This document shows, piece after piece, positions 9,105-19,635 of a stretch of DNA of 64,000 bases; within the stretch, counting starts at the first letter, position 1, and every line of letters starts with the position of its first letter. The stretch spans positions 682,001-746,000 of the forward strand of contig NZ_VEGI01000001.1 in the NCBI RefSeq assembly GCF_007679325.1, written 5' to 3'. The DNA is from Arthrobacter sp. U41 (GTDB taxonomy: Bacteria > Actinomycetota > Actinomycetes > Actinomycetales > Micrococcaceae). A program made the position numbers and the translations under genes. The notes under the pieces were generated by a model that had not been told where the DNA came from, made no database searches, and saw only the letters and a list, made by a program, of their open reading frames with translations.

Positions 9105-11890
9105 CGGACCACTTTCGTTGCAATCGGAATCCAGCAAAGTACAGCCACGAGCCCGGCGACAGCGGCCCAGAGCGCGGCATAAGGGGCGAGGAGGAGGCCA
9201 ACGCCGAGGGCGCCGAGGATACCCAGCGGCAGCGCGACCGTCCCCACCATGGCATTTTCGAAGAGGCGGACCTGGCCCAGCATGTCCGGGTTCCAGCCCA
9301 TGGCCTGCAGTGTGCCGAGGTACTGGCGCTTGGCCTGCAGCTCGAAGCGGCCGGTGACCATGGTCAGCAGCAGGCCGACGGCGACGCCGGACAGGCCGAG
9401 GATGATGCTGGGCAGGGCGATGCTGGTGGCGGCGAGCCCGCTCAGCGCGCTGGCGCCGGCGGCGCGGGGAATGTCGATCAGGAGCGCCACCATGCCGCCC
9501 ACCGCTGCGGCGAAGACGCCGACGGCGACCGCCAGGGAGATGGTGTTGAACTTGTTGGTGCTCAACTGCCGGTTGGCGAAGGTCAGCGGGGAGTCCACTG
9601 CGATGAGGCGCTCATCGTGCTGCGGTTCCTGGTCCACCACCTCGCGGTGGCGCAGCTGCTGGGCGGCGAAGAAGGCCGCCGCGGCGTAGAGCACCAGGAC
9701 GGAGGCCGAGACAATGGCCGTGGCCGGGTTCCAGCTGACCAGGCTCAGGACGATTCCGGCGACGGCCAGCAGGGCGGCGCCGACACCGAATTCGGCAAGC
9801 ACCCAGGACCGGATGCGGCGCTGGGTCCAGCCCATGGCGCGCAGGGTGCCGGCCTCGGTGCGGCGTTTCCGGACGTAGCTCACGGTGGAGGCGCCGGTCA
9901 GCAGGGCCGCGCCGATGAGCGTGAGGAAAAGCAGTGTCAGGTTCGTGGCGGTGAGGGAACCGGTGACGGCGTCGGCGGCGTCCTGGCGGACCCACGACTG
10001 CTGGACGGTGCCCAGCGGGGTTTCCTTGCCGGCGTCGTCCTTGGAGTAGCCGGGGACGAAGATGCTGGCGTCTTCGCGGGCCGAGCCGGCAACGATGGTG
10101 GCTTCGAGGCCCATGTCGCGGATCTCGTTGGCGAGCTTCTCCACCTCGGGCTGGGCTTCTTTCCAGCTGCCGGGTGCCTTGGCGCGGATGCGCACGGCGT
10201 CGATCACGGCGGCGTTGTCCTCGTAGCCGCGGGCGGCGGCGAGGCCGTAGTAGTCCGTGATGGCGCCGGCGGACTGGCTGGCCAGGCCCGTGGCGCTGAG
10301 CGAGGGCTTGAGCTCGGTGTTCTCGACGTCCTTGCCGGCGGCGTCCTTGGTGAGGGTGAACGGGGTGGGGTCGTAGCCGCCCAGGGGCAGGCGGTTGACG
10401 TCGCCGGCCGCTTCCTTGACCTTCTCGGCGTCGAACGTGCCGTAGACCATTGCGAGCGGCGTGGCGAGCTTCTTGCCGGTCTCAAGGTCGGCGCGGTAGG
10501 AGCGCTCGTCGACGGGCTTGCGCTGCGTCTGGTCCACGGGCTCGCCGCTGGCGGATTTCTCCGGGAGGCGGTTCACGGTGACCCAGTCGCCGGGGGTGGC
10601 GCTCTTGTCCACGGCGCCGTTGCCGGCGGCCTGGCCGTCGGTGTACTTCGGGGCGGCGGCGAAGTCGGTGCTCCACGTTGCGGGGTTGTAGAGGCCCTGG
10701 CCGAAGCTGGCGGTGTCGCCGAGCAGCGGGGTGAGGTCCTTGGACCCGGGCCAGGCCAGGGAGAACGGGGACTTGGAGACGAACGGGAGGTAGTCCTTGT
10801 CCAGCGAGCGGGTCACGGTGCCGACGTCCTTGGTGACGTTGCCGGAGGCGTCGATTTCCTCGATCTTGACCGAGTATTTGAGGTCAAGGGACGTGCCGGA
10901 GCGGACGATCAGCGGGATCGCCTGCGAGTCCTCGGTCAGCTGGCCGTTGCGCTTGGCCTGCTGGTACTGGCTCATCAGCGGGGCCCAGTACTTGAGCTTG
11001 ACGCCGAGGAAATCCGGGCCTTCCTTCAGTTCGTCCATGCCGATGCCGGTGGTGAAGAGGCTCTCGAAGTGGCGGCCGATCGCTCCGGCGTTGCGGGCGT
11101 CGGCGGGCGGTGCCTTCTCCAGCGGGGCAAGGAAGTCGCCGGCGCTGCCCAGCAGGGCACGCTCGGAGACGGGATCGACGGCGACGACGGATTCCGTCAC
11201 CTGCGGGGCCAGGGGCAGCGAGACGGAGAGGTTAAAGAGGTTGTGCTCGGAGCCGCCGGCCGGGGCCGGGAACTTGATGCCGGTCTCCCCCTCGGGGCCC
11301 GCGATACGGACGTTCTTGCCGCCGGCCACGTCCTCTTCGATGAGCCGCGCCTTGCCGAGGGAGCCTTCGGCCGTGGTCTTGAACAGGGTCTGATCGGAGT
11401 GTCCGTCGGAGCTGACGGCGCTGGCCGTGAGCCGGTACGTCTTCGGCTCGTCGGACAGGACGGACTCGGCGGCGGGCCATTTGCTCGGATCCGTGGCGGT
11501 GGGGTCCCCGGCGGTGCCGGCGAGTCCGGCCTGGTAGCCGAGGTAGTCGGTGGCCTCCAGGCGCGGGGACTCGAGGTCCTGGGTGACGCGGGAGACCAGG
11601 CTGATGGGCGCTGCCACGGAGGTGCCGGAGAGCTTCCGGAGGCTGTCCAGCTGCTCGAAGCTGATGCCGCCTTGGCCGGCGGCGATTTCGGGCTGCATCA
11701 GCCCGCCGTTGTCCTCGGTTTTCGCCTGGACCAGGATGTCGTAGAGTCCCCGCGAGTTCTGGTCAACGGTCCGGTTCAGGGCGGCCTGTGACTGACCCTG
11801 AACGAGGACCGACAGGCACATGGCCACGATCAAAATGGACGCGGTCAGCAGAAGCACTCGGCTTCTGATGAACCTCTGGACGGCGTTCAT
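9101..11890 (-). CDS. FtsX/MacB-type ABC transporter permease
   Basis: The protein (929 residues from ATG 11890, which follows AGGAGC) has one N-terminal transmembrane helix (FIRSRVLLLTASILIVAMCLSVLV), then a very large extracytoplasmic region of about 600 residues. Two FtsX cores follow: one near 650-770 (LTLLFLTLIGAALLTG with the EAGTLRAMGW coupling motif) and a second C-terminal one with a matching LGTLQAMGW. Duplicated FtsX cores with a large outer domain are typical of Gram-positive export or antimicrobial-peptide sensing systems. The substrate is unknown. It forms a two-gene unit with the ATPase, and metG follows. Confidence 0.9.
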   Translation of the reverse strand: MNAVQRFIRSRVLLLTASILIVAMCLSVLVQGQSQAALNRTVDQNSRGLYDILVQAKTEDNGGLMQPEIAAGQGGISFEQLDSLRKLSGTSVAAPISLVSRVTQDLESPRLEATDYLGYQAGLAGTAGDPTATDPSKWPAAESVLSDEPKTYRLTASAVSSDGHSDQTLFKTTAEGSLGKARLIEEDVAGGKNVRIAGPEGETGIKFPAPAGGSEHNLFNLSVSLPLAPQVTESVVAVDPVSERALLGSAGDFLAPLEKAPPADARNAGAIGRHFESLFTTGIGMDELKEGPDFLGVKLKYWAPLMSQYQQAKRNGQLTEDSQAIPLIVRSGTSLDLKYSVKIEEIDASGNVTKDVGTVTRSLDKDYLPFVSKSPFSLAWPGSKDLTPLLGDTASFGQGLYNPATWSTDFAAAPKYTDGQAAGNGAVDKSATPGDWVTVNRLPEKSASGEPVDQTQRKPVDERSYRADLETGKKLATPLAMVYGTFDAEKVKEAAGDVNRLPLGGYDPTPFTLTKDAAGKDVENTELKPSLSATGLASQSAGAITDYYGLAAARGYEDNAAVIDAVRIRAKAPGSWKEAQPEVEKLANEIRDMGLEATIVAGSAREDASIFVPGYSKDDAGKETPLGTVQQSWVRQDAADAVTGSLTATNLTLLFLTLIGAALLTGASTVSYVRKRRTEAGTLRAMGWTQRRIRSWVLAEFGVGAALLAVAGIVLSLVSWNPATAIVSASVLVLYAAAAFFAAQQLRHREVVDQEPQHDERLIAVDSPLTFANRQLSTNKFNTISLAVAVGVFAAAVGGMVALLIDIPRAAGASALSGLAATSIALPSIILGLSGVAVGLLLTMVTGRFELQAKRQYLGTLQAMGWNPDMLGQVRLFENAMVGTVALPLGILGALGVGLLLAPYAALWAAVAGLVAVLCWIPIATKVVR

Positions 11891-12053
11891 TGGGCTCCTG
11901 AAAGCTGGATTGCGTGCGCACACCGAAGTTCATCCCAAAGCGGAAGTGAAGGCGTCCCCTGCCGGGTGTGCAAAAGTAAAGGCCGGGCTGCCGGCCGGAT
12001 CCGAAAATCGGACGTAGCCATTGTACGCAGACCAGCCATGTGTTCGCGGACAC

Positions 12054-12079
12054 CCGGCGGCGGCCCACGCCGCCGCCGG
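12054..12079 (-). terminator. Hairpin downstream of serA
   Basis: CCGGCGGCGGC (12054-12064) pairs perfectly with GCCGCCGCCGG (12069-12079) around a four-base loop, 18 bases beyond the serA stop. There is no strong T-run, as is common in high-GC genomes. Confidence 0.55.
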
Positions 12080-12096
12080 TAACCACGGTGGGGACG

Positions 12097-13692
12097 TCAG
12101 TCCTCGAGATCGACCTCGCGCACCATATCCGCGCCGATTCCGGCCTTGATGGCGTCCAGGACCTGCTGCGGAACGGAGCTGTCGATGGTCAGCAGGGCGA
12201 GCGCCTGGCCGCCCTCGTCCTGCCGCGCAACCTGCATGCCGGCGACGTTGATGTTGTTCATGCCCAGAATGTGGCCGATGGTGCCGATCACGCCGGGGCG
12301 GTCCGCGTAGGCCACCACCACGAGGTGCTCGCTGATGGGGATCTCCACCTCGAAGCCGTTGATCCCGACGAGCTTCTGGACCTGCTTGGGCCCCGTCAGA
12401 GTTCCCGCCACGGAGATCTGCGAACCGTCGCTCAGGGCGCCGCGCAGGGTCAGGACGTTGCGGTACGACTCGGTGTCCGGCGTCGTGATCAGGCGGACGT
12501 TGATGCCGCGCTGCTCGGCGATCACGGGGGCGTTGACGTAGGAGACCTGATCGGTCACAACGTCGGCGAAGATGCCCTTGAGCGCGGCGAGTTCGAGCAC
12601 CTTGACGTCGAGCGAGGAGATTTCGCCGGCGACCTCGACGTCGAACTGGGTGAGCGAGGCGTGCGTCATCGCGGTGAAGATGCGTCCCAGCTTTTCCACG
12701 AGCGCGATGCCGGGCCGGACGTCGGGGGCGATCACGCCGCCGGCGACGTTGACGGCGTCGGGAACCAGCTCCCCGGCGAGGGCCAGGCGGACGGACCTGG
12801 CCACCGAGACGCCGGCCTTTTCCTGGGCTTCGTCCGTGGACGCGCCCAGGTGCGGGGTGACCACCACGTTGTCCATTTTGAAGAACGGCAGGTCGGTGCT
12901 GGGCTCCTTGTCGAAGACGTCGACGCCGGCGCCGGCGATTTCGCCAGCCTGGAGCGCGGCGTAGAGCGCTTCCTCATCGACGAGGCCGCCGCGGGCGACG
13001 TTGACGACGTACGCGGTGCTCTTCATCTTCTTGAAGGACTCGGCGCCGAGCATGCCGACGGTCTCCGGCGTTTTGGGCATGTGGATGCTGATGAAGTCGG
13101 ACTGCGCCAGCAGCTCATCAAAGGTCACCAGCTGCACGCCGAGCTGGGCGGCACGGGCCGAGGTGATGTAGGGATCGTAGGCAAGGATCTTGGTGTCGAA
13201 GCCCTTCAGGCGGGCGGCGACGAGGGCGCCGATCCGGCCGAGGCCGATGATGCCGATTTTCTTCTCGAAAAGTTCGATGCCGGTGTACTTGGAGCGCTTC
13301 CACTCGCCGTCCTTGAGCGCGGCGGAGGCCTGCGGGATGTGGCGGGCGAGGCTGAGGATGTGGCCGACAGTGAGTTCGGCGGCGGAGACGATGTTCGACG
13401 TCGGGGCGTTCACCACCATGACACCGGCCTGCGTGGCGGCCTTGATGTCGACGTTGTCGAGGCCGACGCCTGCGCGGGCGATCACCTTGAGGTTCTTCGC
13501 GGCGGCGATGGCTTCGGCGTCCACCTGGGTGGCGGAGCGGACCATGATCGCGTCGACGTCGGCGATCGCAGAGAGCAGCTGGGAACGGTCCGCGCCGTCG
13601 GTCTGCCGGACTTCGAAGTCCGGGCCAAGGGCGTCGATCGTGGCGGGCGAAAGTTCCTCAGCGAGGAGTACTACAGGTTTGGTGCTTGTCAC
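12097..13692 (-). CDS. serA: D-3-phosphoglycerate dehydrogenase
   Basis: SerA converts 3-phosphoglycerate to 3-phosphohydroxypyruvate with NAD+, the first step of serine synthesis. The 531-residue length identifies the long type I enzyme. It has a substrate/NAD-binding part (GLGRIGALVAARLKGF Rossmann motif, ARAGVGLDNVD, NVARGGLVDEEAL, VTPHLGASTDEAQ), an intervening domain (about 320-450), and a C-terminal ACT domain (LVVVAYADRPGVIGTIGHIL) that normally mediates serine feedback. The start GTG 13692 has AGAGGTCACC upstream. It follows ilvC on the same strand after a terminator-like hairpin. Confidence 0.97.
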   Translation of the reverse strand: MTSTKPVVLLAEELSPATIDALGPDFEVRQTDGADRSQLLSAIADVDAIMVRSATQVDAEAIAAAKNLKVIARAGVGLDNVDIKAATQAGVMVVNAPTSNIVSAAELTVGHILSLARHIPQASAALKDGEWKRSKYTGIELFEKKIGIIGLGRIGALVAARLKGFDTKILAYDPYITSARAAQLGVQLVTFDELLAQSDFISIHMPKTPETVGMLGAESFKKMKSTAYVVNVARGGLVDEEALYAALQAGEIAGAGVDVFDKEPSTDLPFFKMDNVVVTPHLGASTDEAQEKAGVSVARSVRLALAGELVPDAVNVAGGVIAPDVRPGIALVEKLGRIFTAMTHASLTQFDVEVAGEISSLDVKVLELAALKGIFADVVTDQVSYVNAPVIAEQRGINVRLITTPDTESYRNVLTLRGALSDGSQISVAGTLTGPKQVQKLVGINGFEVEIPISEHLVVVAYADRPGVIGTIGHILGMNNINVAGMQVARQDEGGQALALLTIDSSVPQQVLDAIKAGIGADMVREVDLED

Positions 13693-13757
13693 CGGTGACC
13701 TCTTTAGCTCTCTTGTATTTCAGGTGGGGATTTTGGTGAAACGGGTGGTGCTTCACA

Positions 13758-13799
13758 GCAGGGAAGCCGGACCCCAGAGTTGGTGTCCGGCTCCCCTGC
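13758..13799 (-). terminator. Hairpin downstream of ilvC
   Basis: The arm 13758-13772 pairs with 13785-13799 with a single mismatch. It starts 10 bases beyond the ilvC stop on the minus strand. It probably ends the ilvBNC transcript, leaving serA with its own promoter. Confidence 0.55.
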
Positions 13800-13809
13800 C
13801 GGTCAGTGC

Positions 13810-15449
<1,640 letters not shown>

Positions 15450-15451
15450 GT

Positions 15452-17350
15452 TCAGTCCTCCTCTTCCCATTCCGGGGTCATGTTGCGGGCAACCTGGATC
15501 TGGTCGTTGCTGACTCCGGCGGGGACCATCGGCCACACCATGGAGTTGGGGCTCACGACGAAGTCAATGACCACAGGGCGGTCGTTGATTTCCAGGGCCT
15601 TCTGGATGGTGGCGTCGATGTCCTCGTCGCGGTCGCAGCGGAAGGACGCGCAGCCGTAGGCGTCCGCCAGCTTCACGAAGTCCGGGATCCGGACGGTGTC
15701 GTGGCCGGTGTTGAGATCGGTGTTGGAGTAGCGGCCCTCGTAGAAGAGGGTCTGCCACTGCCGCACCATGCCCAGCGAGGAGTTGTTGATGATGGCGACC
15801 TTGATCGGGATCTTGTTGATCGCGCAGGTGGCCAGTTCCTGGTTGGTCATCTGGAAGCAGCCGTCGCCATCGATGGCCCACACCACGCGGTCCGGGTTGC
15901 CCACCTTGGCGCCCATCGCGGCCGGCACGGCGTAGCCCATGGTGCCGGCGCCGCCGGAGTTCAGCCAGGCGTGCGGGCGCTCGTACTTGATGAACTGCGA
16001 GGCCCACATCTGGTGCTGTCCCACGCCGGCGACGTACACGCCTTCGGGGCCGGTGAGGGCGCCGATGCGTTCGATCACGCGCTGCGGGGCGCTGAGTCCG
16101 TCGTCCGGTTCGGTCCAGCCCAGCGGGTAGGTTTCCTTGAGGTTGTTCAGGAAGGCCCACCAGTTGGTGTAGTCCGGGGTGCCGGAGGCGGCGAACAGGG
16201 TGCGCAGGGCCTCGCTGAGTTCCGGAATGATCTCCTTGACCGAGCCCACAATCGGGACGTCGGCGGTGCGGTTCTTGGAGATCTCGGCCGGGTCGATGTC
16301 CGCGTGGATGACCTTGGCGTTGGGCGCGAAGGTCTTCAGGACGCCGGTCACCCGGTCATCGAAGCGGGCACCCAGCGTGATGAGCAGGTCGGACTGCTGC
16401 AGGGCGGTCACGGCGGAGACGGTGCCGTGCATGCCCGGCATGCCGACGTGCTGCGGGTGCGAGTCCGGGAAGACGCCGCGGGCCATCAGGGTGGTGACCA
16501 CGGGGGCGCCGGAGAGCTCCGCGAGTTCCAGCAGTTCCGCCGAGGCGTGCGCCTTGACCACACCGCCGCCCACGTAGAGCACGGGCTTGCTGGCCGCCGC
16601 GATGAGCCGGGCCGCTTCGCGGACCTGCTTGTTGTGGCCGCGGAGCACCGGGTGGTAGCCGGGCAGGTCGATCTTGGGCGGCCAGGAGAAGGTCATCTGA
16701 CCCTGCTGGGCGTCCTTGGCGACGTCCACCAGGACCGGACCGGGGCGTCCGGTGGAGGCGAGGTGGAATGCCTCGGCCATCACGTGCGGGATGTCGTTGG
16801 GGTCGGTCACCAGGAAGGAGTGCTTGGTGATCGGCATGGTGATGCCGACAATGTCCGCTTCCTGGAAGGCATCGGTGCCGATGACTCCGCTGGAGACCTG
16901 GCCGGTGATGGCCACCATCGGCACGGAGTCCATGTGGGCATCCATGATGGCGGTAACGAGGTTGGTGGCACCCGGGCCGGACGTGGCGATGCAGACGCCC
17001 ACCCGTCCGGTGACCATGGCGTAGCCTTGCGCGGCGTGGCCGGCTCCCTGTTCGTGACGGACCAGAACGTGGTTCATTCGGGAAGCCATCAAGGGGTCAT
17101 AGGTGGGCAGGATCGCGCCACCGGGCAAACCAAAAATATCGTCGACGCCGAGTTCTTCGAGCGAGCGGACAATTGCTTGTGAACCGGTCATCACCGTCGG
17201 GGGTACGACGTTGTTCGGTCCAAGGACAGGAGAGACGGCAGCAATGTCGACGCCGGCGTCGGCCGGACGTTCGACGCGTTCAGAAGCCTTGTGGGCTCCA
17301 GCGGACTTAGTGGCCATCAGCGAGGGGCTGATCGGCGATCCTTTGCTCAT
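15452..17350 (-). CDS. ilvB: Acetolactate synthase large (catalytic) subunit
   Basis: IlvB condenses two pyruvates, or pyruvate and 2-oxobutyrate, using TPP, Mg2+ and FAD. The 632-residue protein has an N-terminal extension of about 50 residues before the TPP Pyr domain ([38 protein letters not shown]). The central FAD/DHS-like domain ([10 protein letters not shown]) and the C-terminal PP domain with the TPP motif [15 protein letters not shown] and [12 protein letters not shown] follow. The start ATG follows AAGGAAG. It is the first structural gene after the leader peptide and attenuator. Confidence 0.97.
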   Translation of the reverse strand: MSKGSPISPSLMATKSAGAHKASERVERPADAGVDIAAVSPVLGPNNVVPPTVMTGSQAIVRSLEELGVDDIFGLPGGAILPTYDPLMASRMNHVLVRHEQGAGHAAQGYAMVTGRVGVCIATSGPGATNLVTAIMDAHMDSVPMVAITGQVSSGVIGTDAFQEADIVGITMPITKHSFLVTDPNDIPHVMAEAFHLASTGRPGPVLVDVAKDAQQGQMTFSWPPKIDLPGYHPVLRGHNKQVREAARLIAAASKPVLYVGGGVVKAHASAELLELAELSGAPVVTTLMARGVFPDSHPQHVGMPGMHGTVSAVTALQQSDLLITLGARFDDRVTGVLKTFAPNAKVIHADIDPAEISKNRTADVPIVGSVKEIIPELSEALRTLFAASGTPDYTNWWAFLNNLKETYPLGWTEPDDGLSAPQRVIERIGALTGPEGVYVAGVGQHQMWASQFIKYERPHAWLNSGGAGTMGYAVPAAMGAKVGNPDRVVWAIDGDGCFQMTNQELATCAINKIPIKVAIINNSSLGMVRQWQTLFYEGRYSNTDLNTGHDTVRIPDFVKLADAYGCASFRCDRDEDIDATIQKALEINDRPVVIDFVVSPNSMVWPMVPAGVSNDQIQVARNMTPEWEEED

Positions 17351-17440
17351 CGGACTCTTCCTTTGTGGATCATATGGTTGGATCTTCGGTGATCGTGGAA
17401 CTGCTGGTGATGCATGGTGCTGGTGTAACCGGTGGTGCGG

Positions 17441-17482
17441 AAATAAAAAAACCCCTCAGCCTGGCGGCTCTTCGAGGGGTTT
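17441..17482 (-). terminator. ilvB attenuator terminator
   Basis: On the minus strand AAACCCCTC (17482-17474) pairs with GAGGGGTTT (17457-17449), with a small inner AGCC/GGCT hairpin, and is followed by TTTTTTTATTT. This is a classical intrinsic terminator between the leader peptide and ilvB, 90 bases before the ilvB start. It is the expected terminator half of a transcription attenuator responding to charged tRNA-Val/Leu/Ile. Confidence 0.85.
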
Positions 17483-17510
17483 GCGCGTGACGGTTCGTTA
17501 CCAGTTGCGG

Positions 17511-17582
17511 CTATGGAGCCACGCGCTTGGTAAGTACGACGGAGACGCCTGCAGTGACGCCAGCGGTAACGAATGCGATCAT
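17511..17582 (-). CDS. ilvB leader peptide (attenuator)
   Basis: This 23-codon frame, too short for usual gene calling, reads MIAFVTAGVTAGVSVVLTKR then VAP and a stop. It contains six Val, one Ile and one Leu, and begins after AGAGGGAAAACTGAACGC. A branched-chain-rich leader upstream of a terminator and ilvB is the arrangement of the ilvBNC attenuators described in Corynebacterium and Streptomyces. Ribosome stalling at Val/Leu codons would favour read-through into ilvB. Confidence 0.8.
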   Translation of the reverse strand: MIAFVTAGVTAGVSVVLTKRVAP

Positions 17583-17600
17583 GCGTTCAGTTTTCCCTCT

Positions 17601-17653
17601 TAGTGAGACACGTGTCAACGAGCCCGCGTCCTGTCTCACTATTTGGACTCCAT
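17601..17653 (-). promoter_or_regulatory. ilvB promoter region with inverted TAGTGAGACA elements
   Basis: TAGTGAGACA (17601-17610) and its exact reverse complement (17632-17641) face each other across 21 bases, just upstream of the leader peptide. On the minus strand the outer copy is preceded by TGGAGTCCA four bases away, and the pair TGGAGTCCA-N4-GTGAGAC recurs upstream of ilvD. It probably binds a branched-chain amino acid regulator. Confidence 0.6.
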
Positions 17654-17683
17654 TGTCCACTGGTTGAACGCCTTATCCCACCG

Positions 17684-17734
17684 GCTCGCAGTTAAGGCCG
17701 GTCTGACCGCTCAAAAACGGCCTCAACTGCGAGC
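17684..17734. terminator. Long hairpin downstream of ilvD
   Basis: The 17-base arm at 17684-17700 pairs with 17718-17734 with a single A/C-type mismatch around a 17-base loop. It lies 20 bases beyond the ilvD stop and before the ilvB promoter, so it probably ends the ilvD transcript. There is no T-run. Confidence 0.6.
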
Positions 17735-17753
17735 TAGTTGGGTTCAGTGCGAA

Positions 17754-19475
17754 TCACCCGCAGTAGGCGCCCGTGGAGGCGCTGTGGACCAGCTTGGCGT
17801 ACTTTGCGAGCACACCCTTGGTGAACTTGGCCGGGAGCGGCTCCCAGCCCACCTTGCGGGCTTCGAGCTCCGCCTCGTCGACCAGGAGGTCGAAGGTGCG
17901 GGCAGCGATGTCCACGCGGATCCGGTCGCCGTCCTTGACGAAGGCGATGGGGCCGCCGTCGACGGCTTCCGGGGCGACGTGGCCGATGCAGAGGCCGGTA
18001 GTTCCACCGGAGAAGCGGCCGTCGGTCAGCAGCAGCACGTCCTTGCCCAGGCCAGCGCCCTTGATGGCGCCGGTGATGGCGAGCATTTCGCGCATGCCCG
18101 GCCCGCCCTTGGGGCCCTCGTAACGGATGACGACGACGTCGCCGGCCTTGATCCGGCCGTTGTCGAGCGCGTCCAGGGCGCCCTGCTCGCGCTCGAAGAC
18201 GCGGGCGGTGCCCTCGAAGACGTCGGCGTCGAAGCCGGCGCTCTTCACAACGGCCCCCTCCGGAGCCATGCTGCCGTGCAGGATGGTGATGCCGCCGGTC
18301 TTGTGGATGGGGTTGTCCATGGCGCGGAGGATCTTGCCGTCCAGGTCCGGCGGGTTGATTGCCTCGAGGTTCTCCGCGACGGTCTTGCCGGTGACGGTGA
18401 GGCAGTCGCCGTGCAGCAGGCCGGCGTCGAGCAGTGCGCGCATGATGACCGGCACGCCGCCGATCTTGTCGACGTCGGTCATGACGTAGCGGCCAAACGG
18501 CTTGAGGTCACCCAGGTGCGGGATCTTGTCGCCGATGCGGTTGAAGTCGTCCAGGGTGAGCTCCACCTCGGCCTCGCGGGCGATGGCCAGCAGGTGCAGC
18601 ACGGCGTTGGTGGAACCGCCGAAGGCCATGGTCACGGCGATCGCGTTTTCGAACGCCTTCTTGGTCATGATGTCGCGGGCGGTGATGCCCTTGCGCAGGA
18701 GGTTGACCACGGCCTCGCCGGACTTGCGGGCGAATTCGTCGCGGCGGCGGTCCGCGGAGGGCGGCGCGGCCGAGCCGGGCAGGGACATGCCCAGTGCCTC
18801 GCCGATGCAGGCCATCGTGTTGGCGGTGTACATGCCGCCGCAGGCGCCTTCGCCGGGGCAGATCGCCTTTTCGATGCGGGTCAGGTCCTCCATGCTCATC
18901 TTGCCGGCGGCGCAGGCGCCCACGGCTTCGAAGGCGTCGATGAGGGTGACTTCCTTTTCGGAGCCGTCCTCCAGCTTGACCCAGCCGGGCATGATGGAGC
19001 CGGCGTAGAGGAAGACGCTCGCGAGGTCCAGGCGGGCGGCGGCCATCAGCATGCCCGGGAGCGACTTGTCGCAGCCGGCCAGGAGCACGGAGCCGTCGAT
19101 TCGCTCTGCCTGCATCACGGTTTCCACGGAGTCGGCAATGACTTCGCGGGACACCAGGGAGAAGTGCATGCCTTCGTGGCCCATGGAGATGCCGTCCGAG
19201 ACGGAGATGGTGCCGAACTGCATCGGGAACCCGCCGCCGGCGTGCACGCCTTCCTTGGCGCCCTGGGCCAGCCGGTTCAGGGAGAGGTTGCAGGGAGTGA
19301 TTTCGTTCCAGGAACTCGCGACGCCGATCTGGGGCTTGGCGAAGTCGTCGTCACCCATGCCGACCGCCCGGAACATCCCGCGCGCGGGCGCGGCGTGAAT
19401 CCCGTCGGTGACGACCCGGCTGCGGGGCTTGATGTCCGGTTGGGTGACTGTCGCTGTTTGGGTGTCCTCACTCAT
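17754..19475 (-). CDS. ilvD: Dihydroxy-acid dehydratase
   Basis: IlvD dehydrates 2,3-dihydroxy acids to 2-oxo acids in Val/Ile/Leu synthesis, using an iron-sulfur cluster. The 573-residue protein has the family motifs [19 protein letters not shown] and [18 protein letters not shown] (cluster-ligand Cys). It also has [31 protein letters not shown] and [15 protein letters not shown]. It ends YCG like many actinobacterial IlvD. It is transcribed on its own, from a promoter region sharing the ilvB/leuB operator. Confidence 0.97.
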   Translation of the reverse strand: MSEDTQTATVTQPDIKPRSRVVTDGIHAAPARGMFRAVGMGDDDFAKPQIGVASSWNEITPCNLSLNRLAQGAKEGVHAGGGFPMQFGTISVSDGISMGHEGMHFSLVSREVIADSVETVMQAERIDGSVLLAGCDKSLPGMLMAAARLDLASVFLYAGSIMPGWVKLEDGSEKEVTLIDAFEAVGACAAGKMSMEDLTRIEKAICPGEGACGGMYTANTMACIGEALGMSLPGSAAPPSADRRRDEFARKSGEAVVNLLRKGITARDIMTKKAFENAIAVTMAFGGSTNAVLHLLAIAREAEVELTLDDFNRIGDKIPHLGDLKPFGRYVMTDVDKIGGVPVIMRALLDAGLLHGDCLTVTGKTVAENLEAINPPDLDGKILRAMDNPIHKTGGITILHGSMAPEGAVVKSAGFDADVFEGTARVFEREQGALDALDNGRIKAGDVVVIRYEGPKGGPGMREMLAITGAIKGAGLGKDVLLLTDGRFSGGTTGLCIGHVAPEAVDGGPIAFVKDGDRIRVDIAARTFDLLVDEAELEARKVGWEPLPAKFTKGVLAKYAKLVHSASTGAYCG

Positions 19476-19568
19476 GGGTCAAAGTCTAGGGCTCCGCCGC
19501 AGGGCACAACGACCCGGATGGACGCATTAAGCGGAAAACCGGGAATGTTGCGACCAAATAGTGGACTC

Positions 19569-19590
19569 GCGTCTCACCTGATGGACTCCA
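19569..19590 (-). promoter_or_regulatory. ilvD upstream operator-like element
   Basis: On the minus strand TGGAGTCCA-TCAG-GTGAGAC lies about 95 bases before the ilvD start. The same composite (TGGAGTCCA, four bases, GTGAGAC) is found upstream of ilvB at 17634-17652. Shared, oriented elements ahead of two ilv genes argue for a common regulator. Confidence 0.5.
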
Positions 19591-19635
19591 GCGGCTCAAA
19601 TCTCCGGCCGACCCGGGGTCGCGTCTCCGTTGAGT

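Noticed and set aside
9053-11791. A 912-codon open frame on the plus strand opposite the FtsX-type permease
   Set aside because: It is the mirror of a clearly coding minus-strand gene. Its product is Gly/Ala/Asp/His-rich without domains, as expected for antisense frames in high-GC DNA.
13693-13757. A riboswitch or T-box before serA
   Set aside because: The gap between the ilvC terminator and serA is only about 65 bases and shows no conserved riboswitch core.
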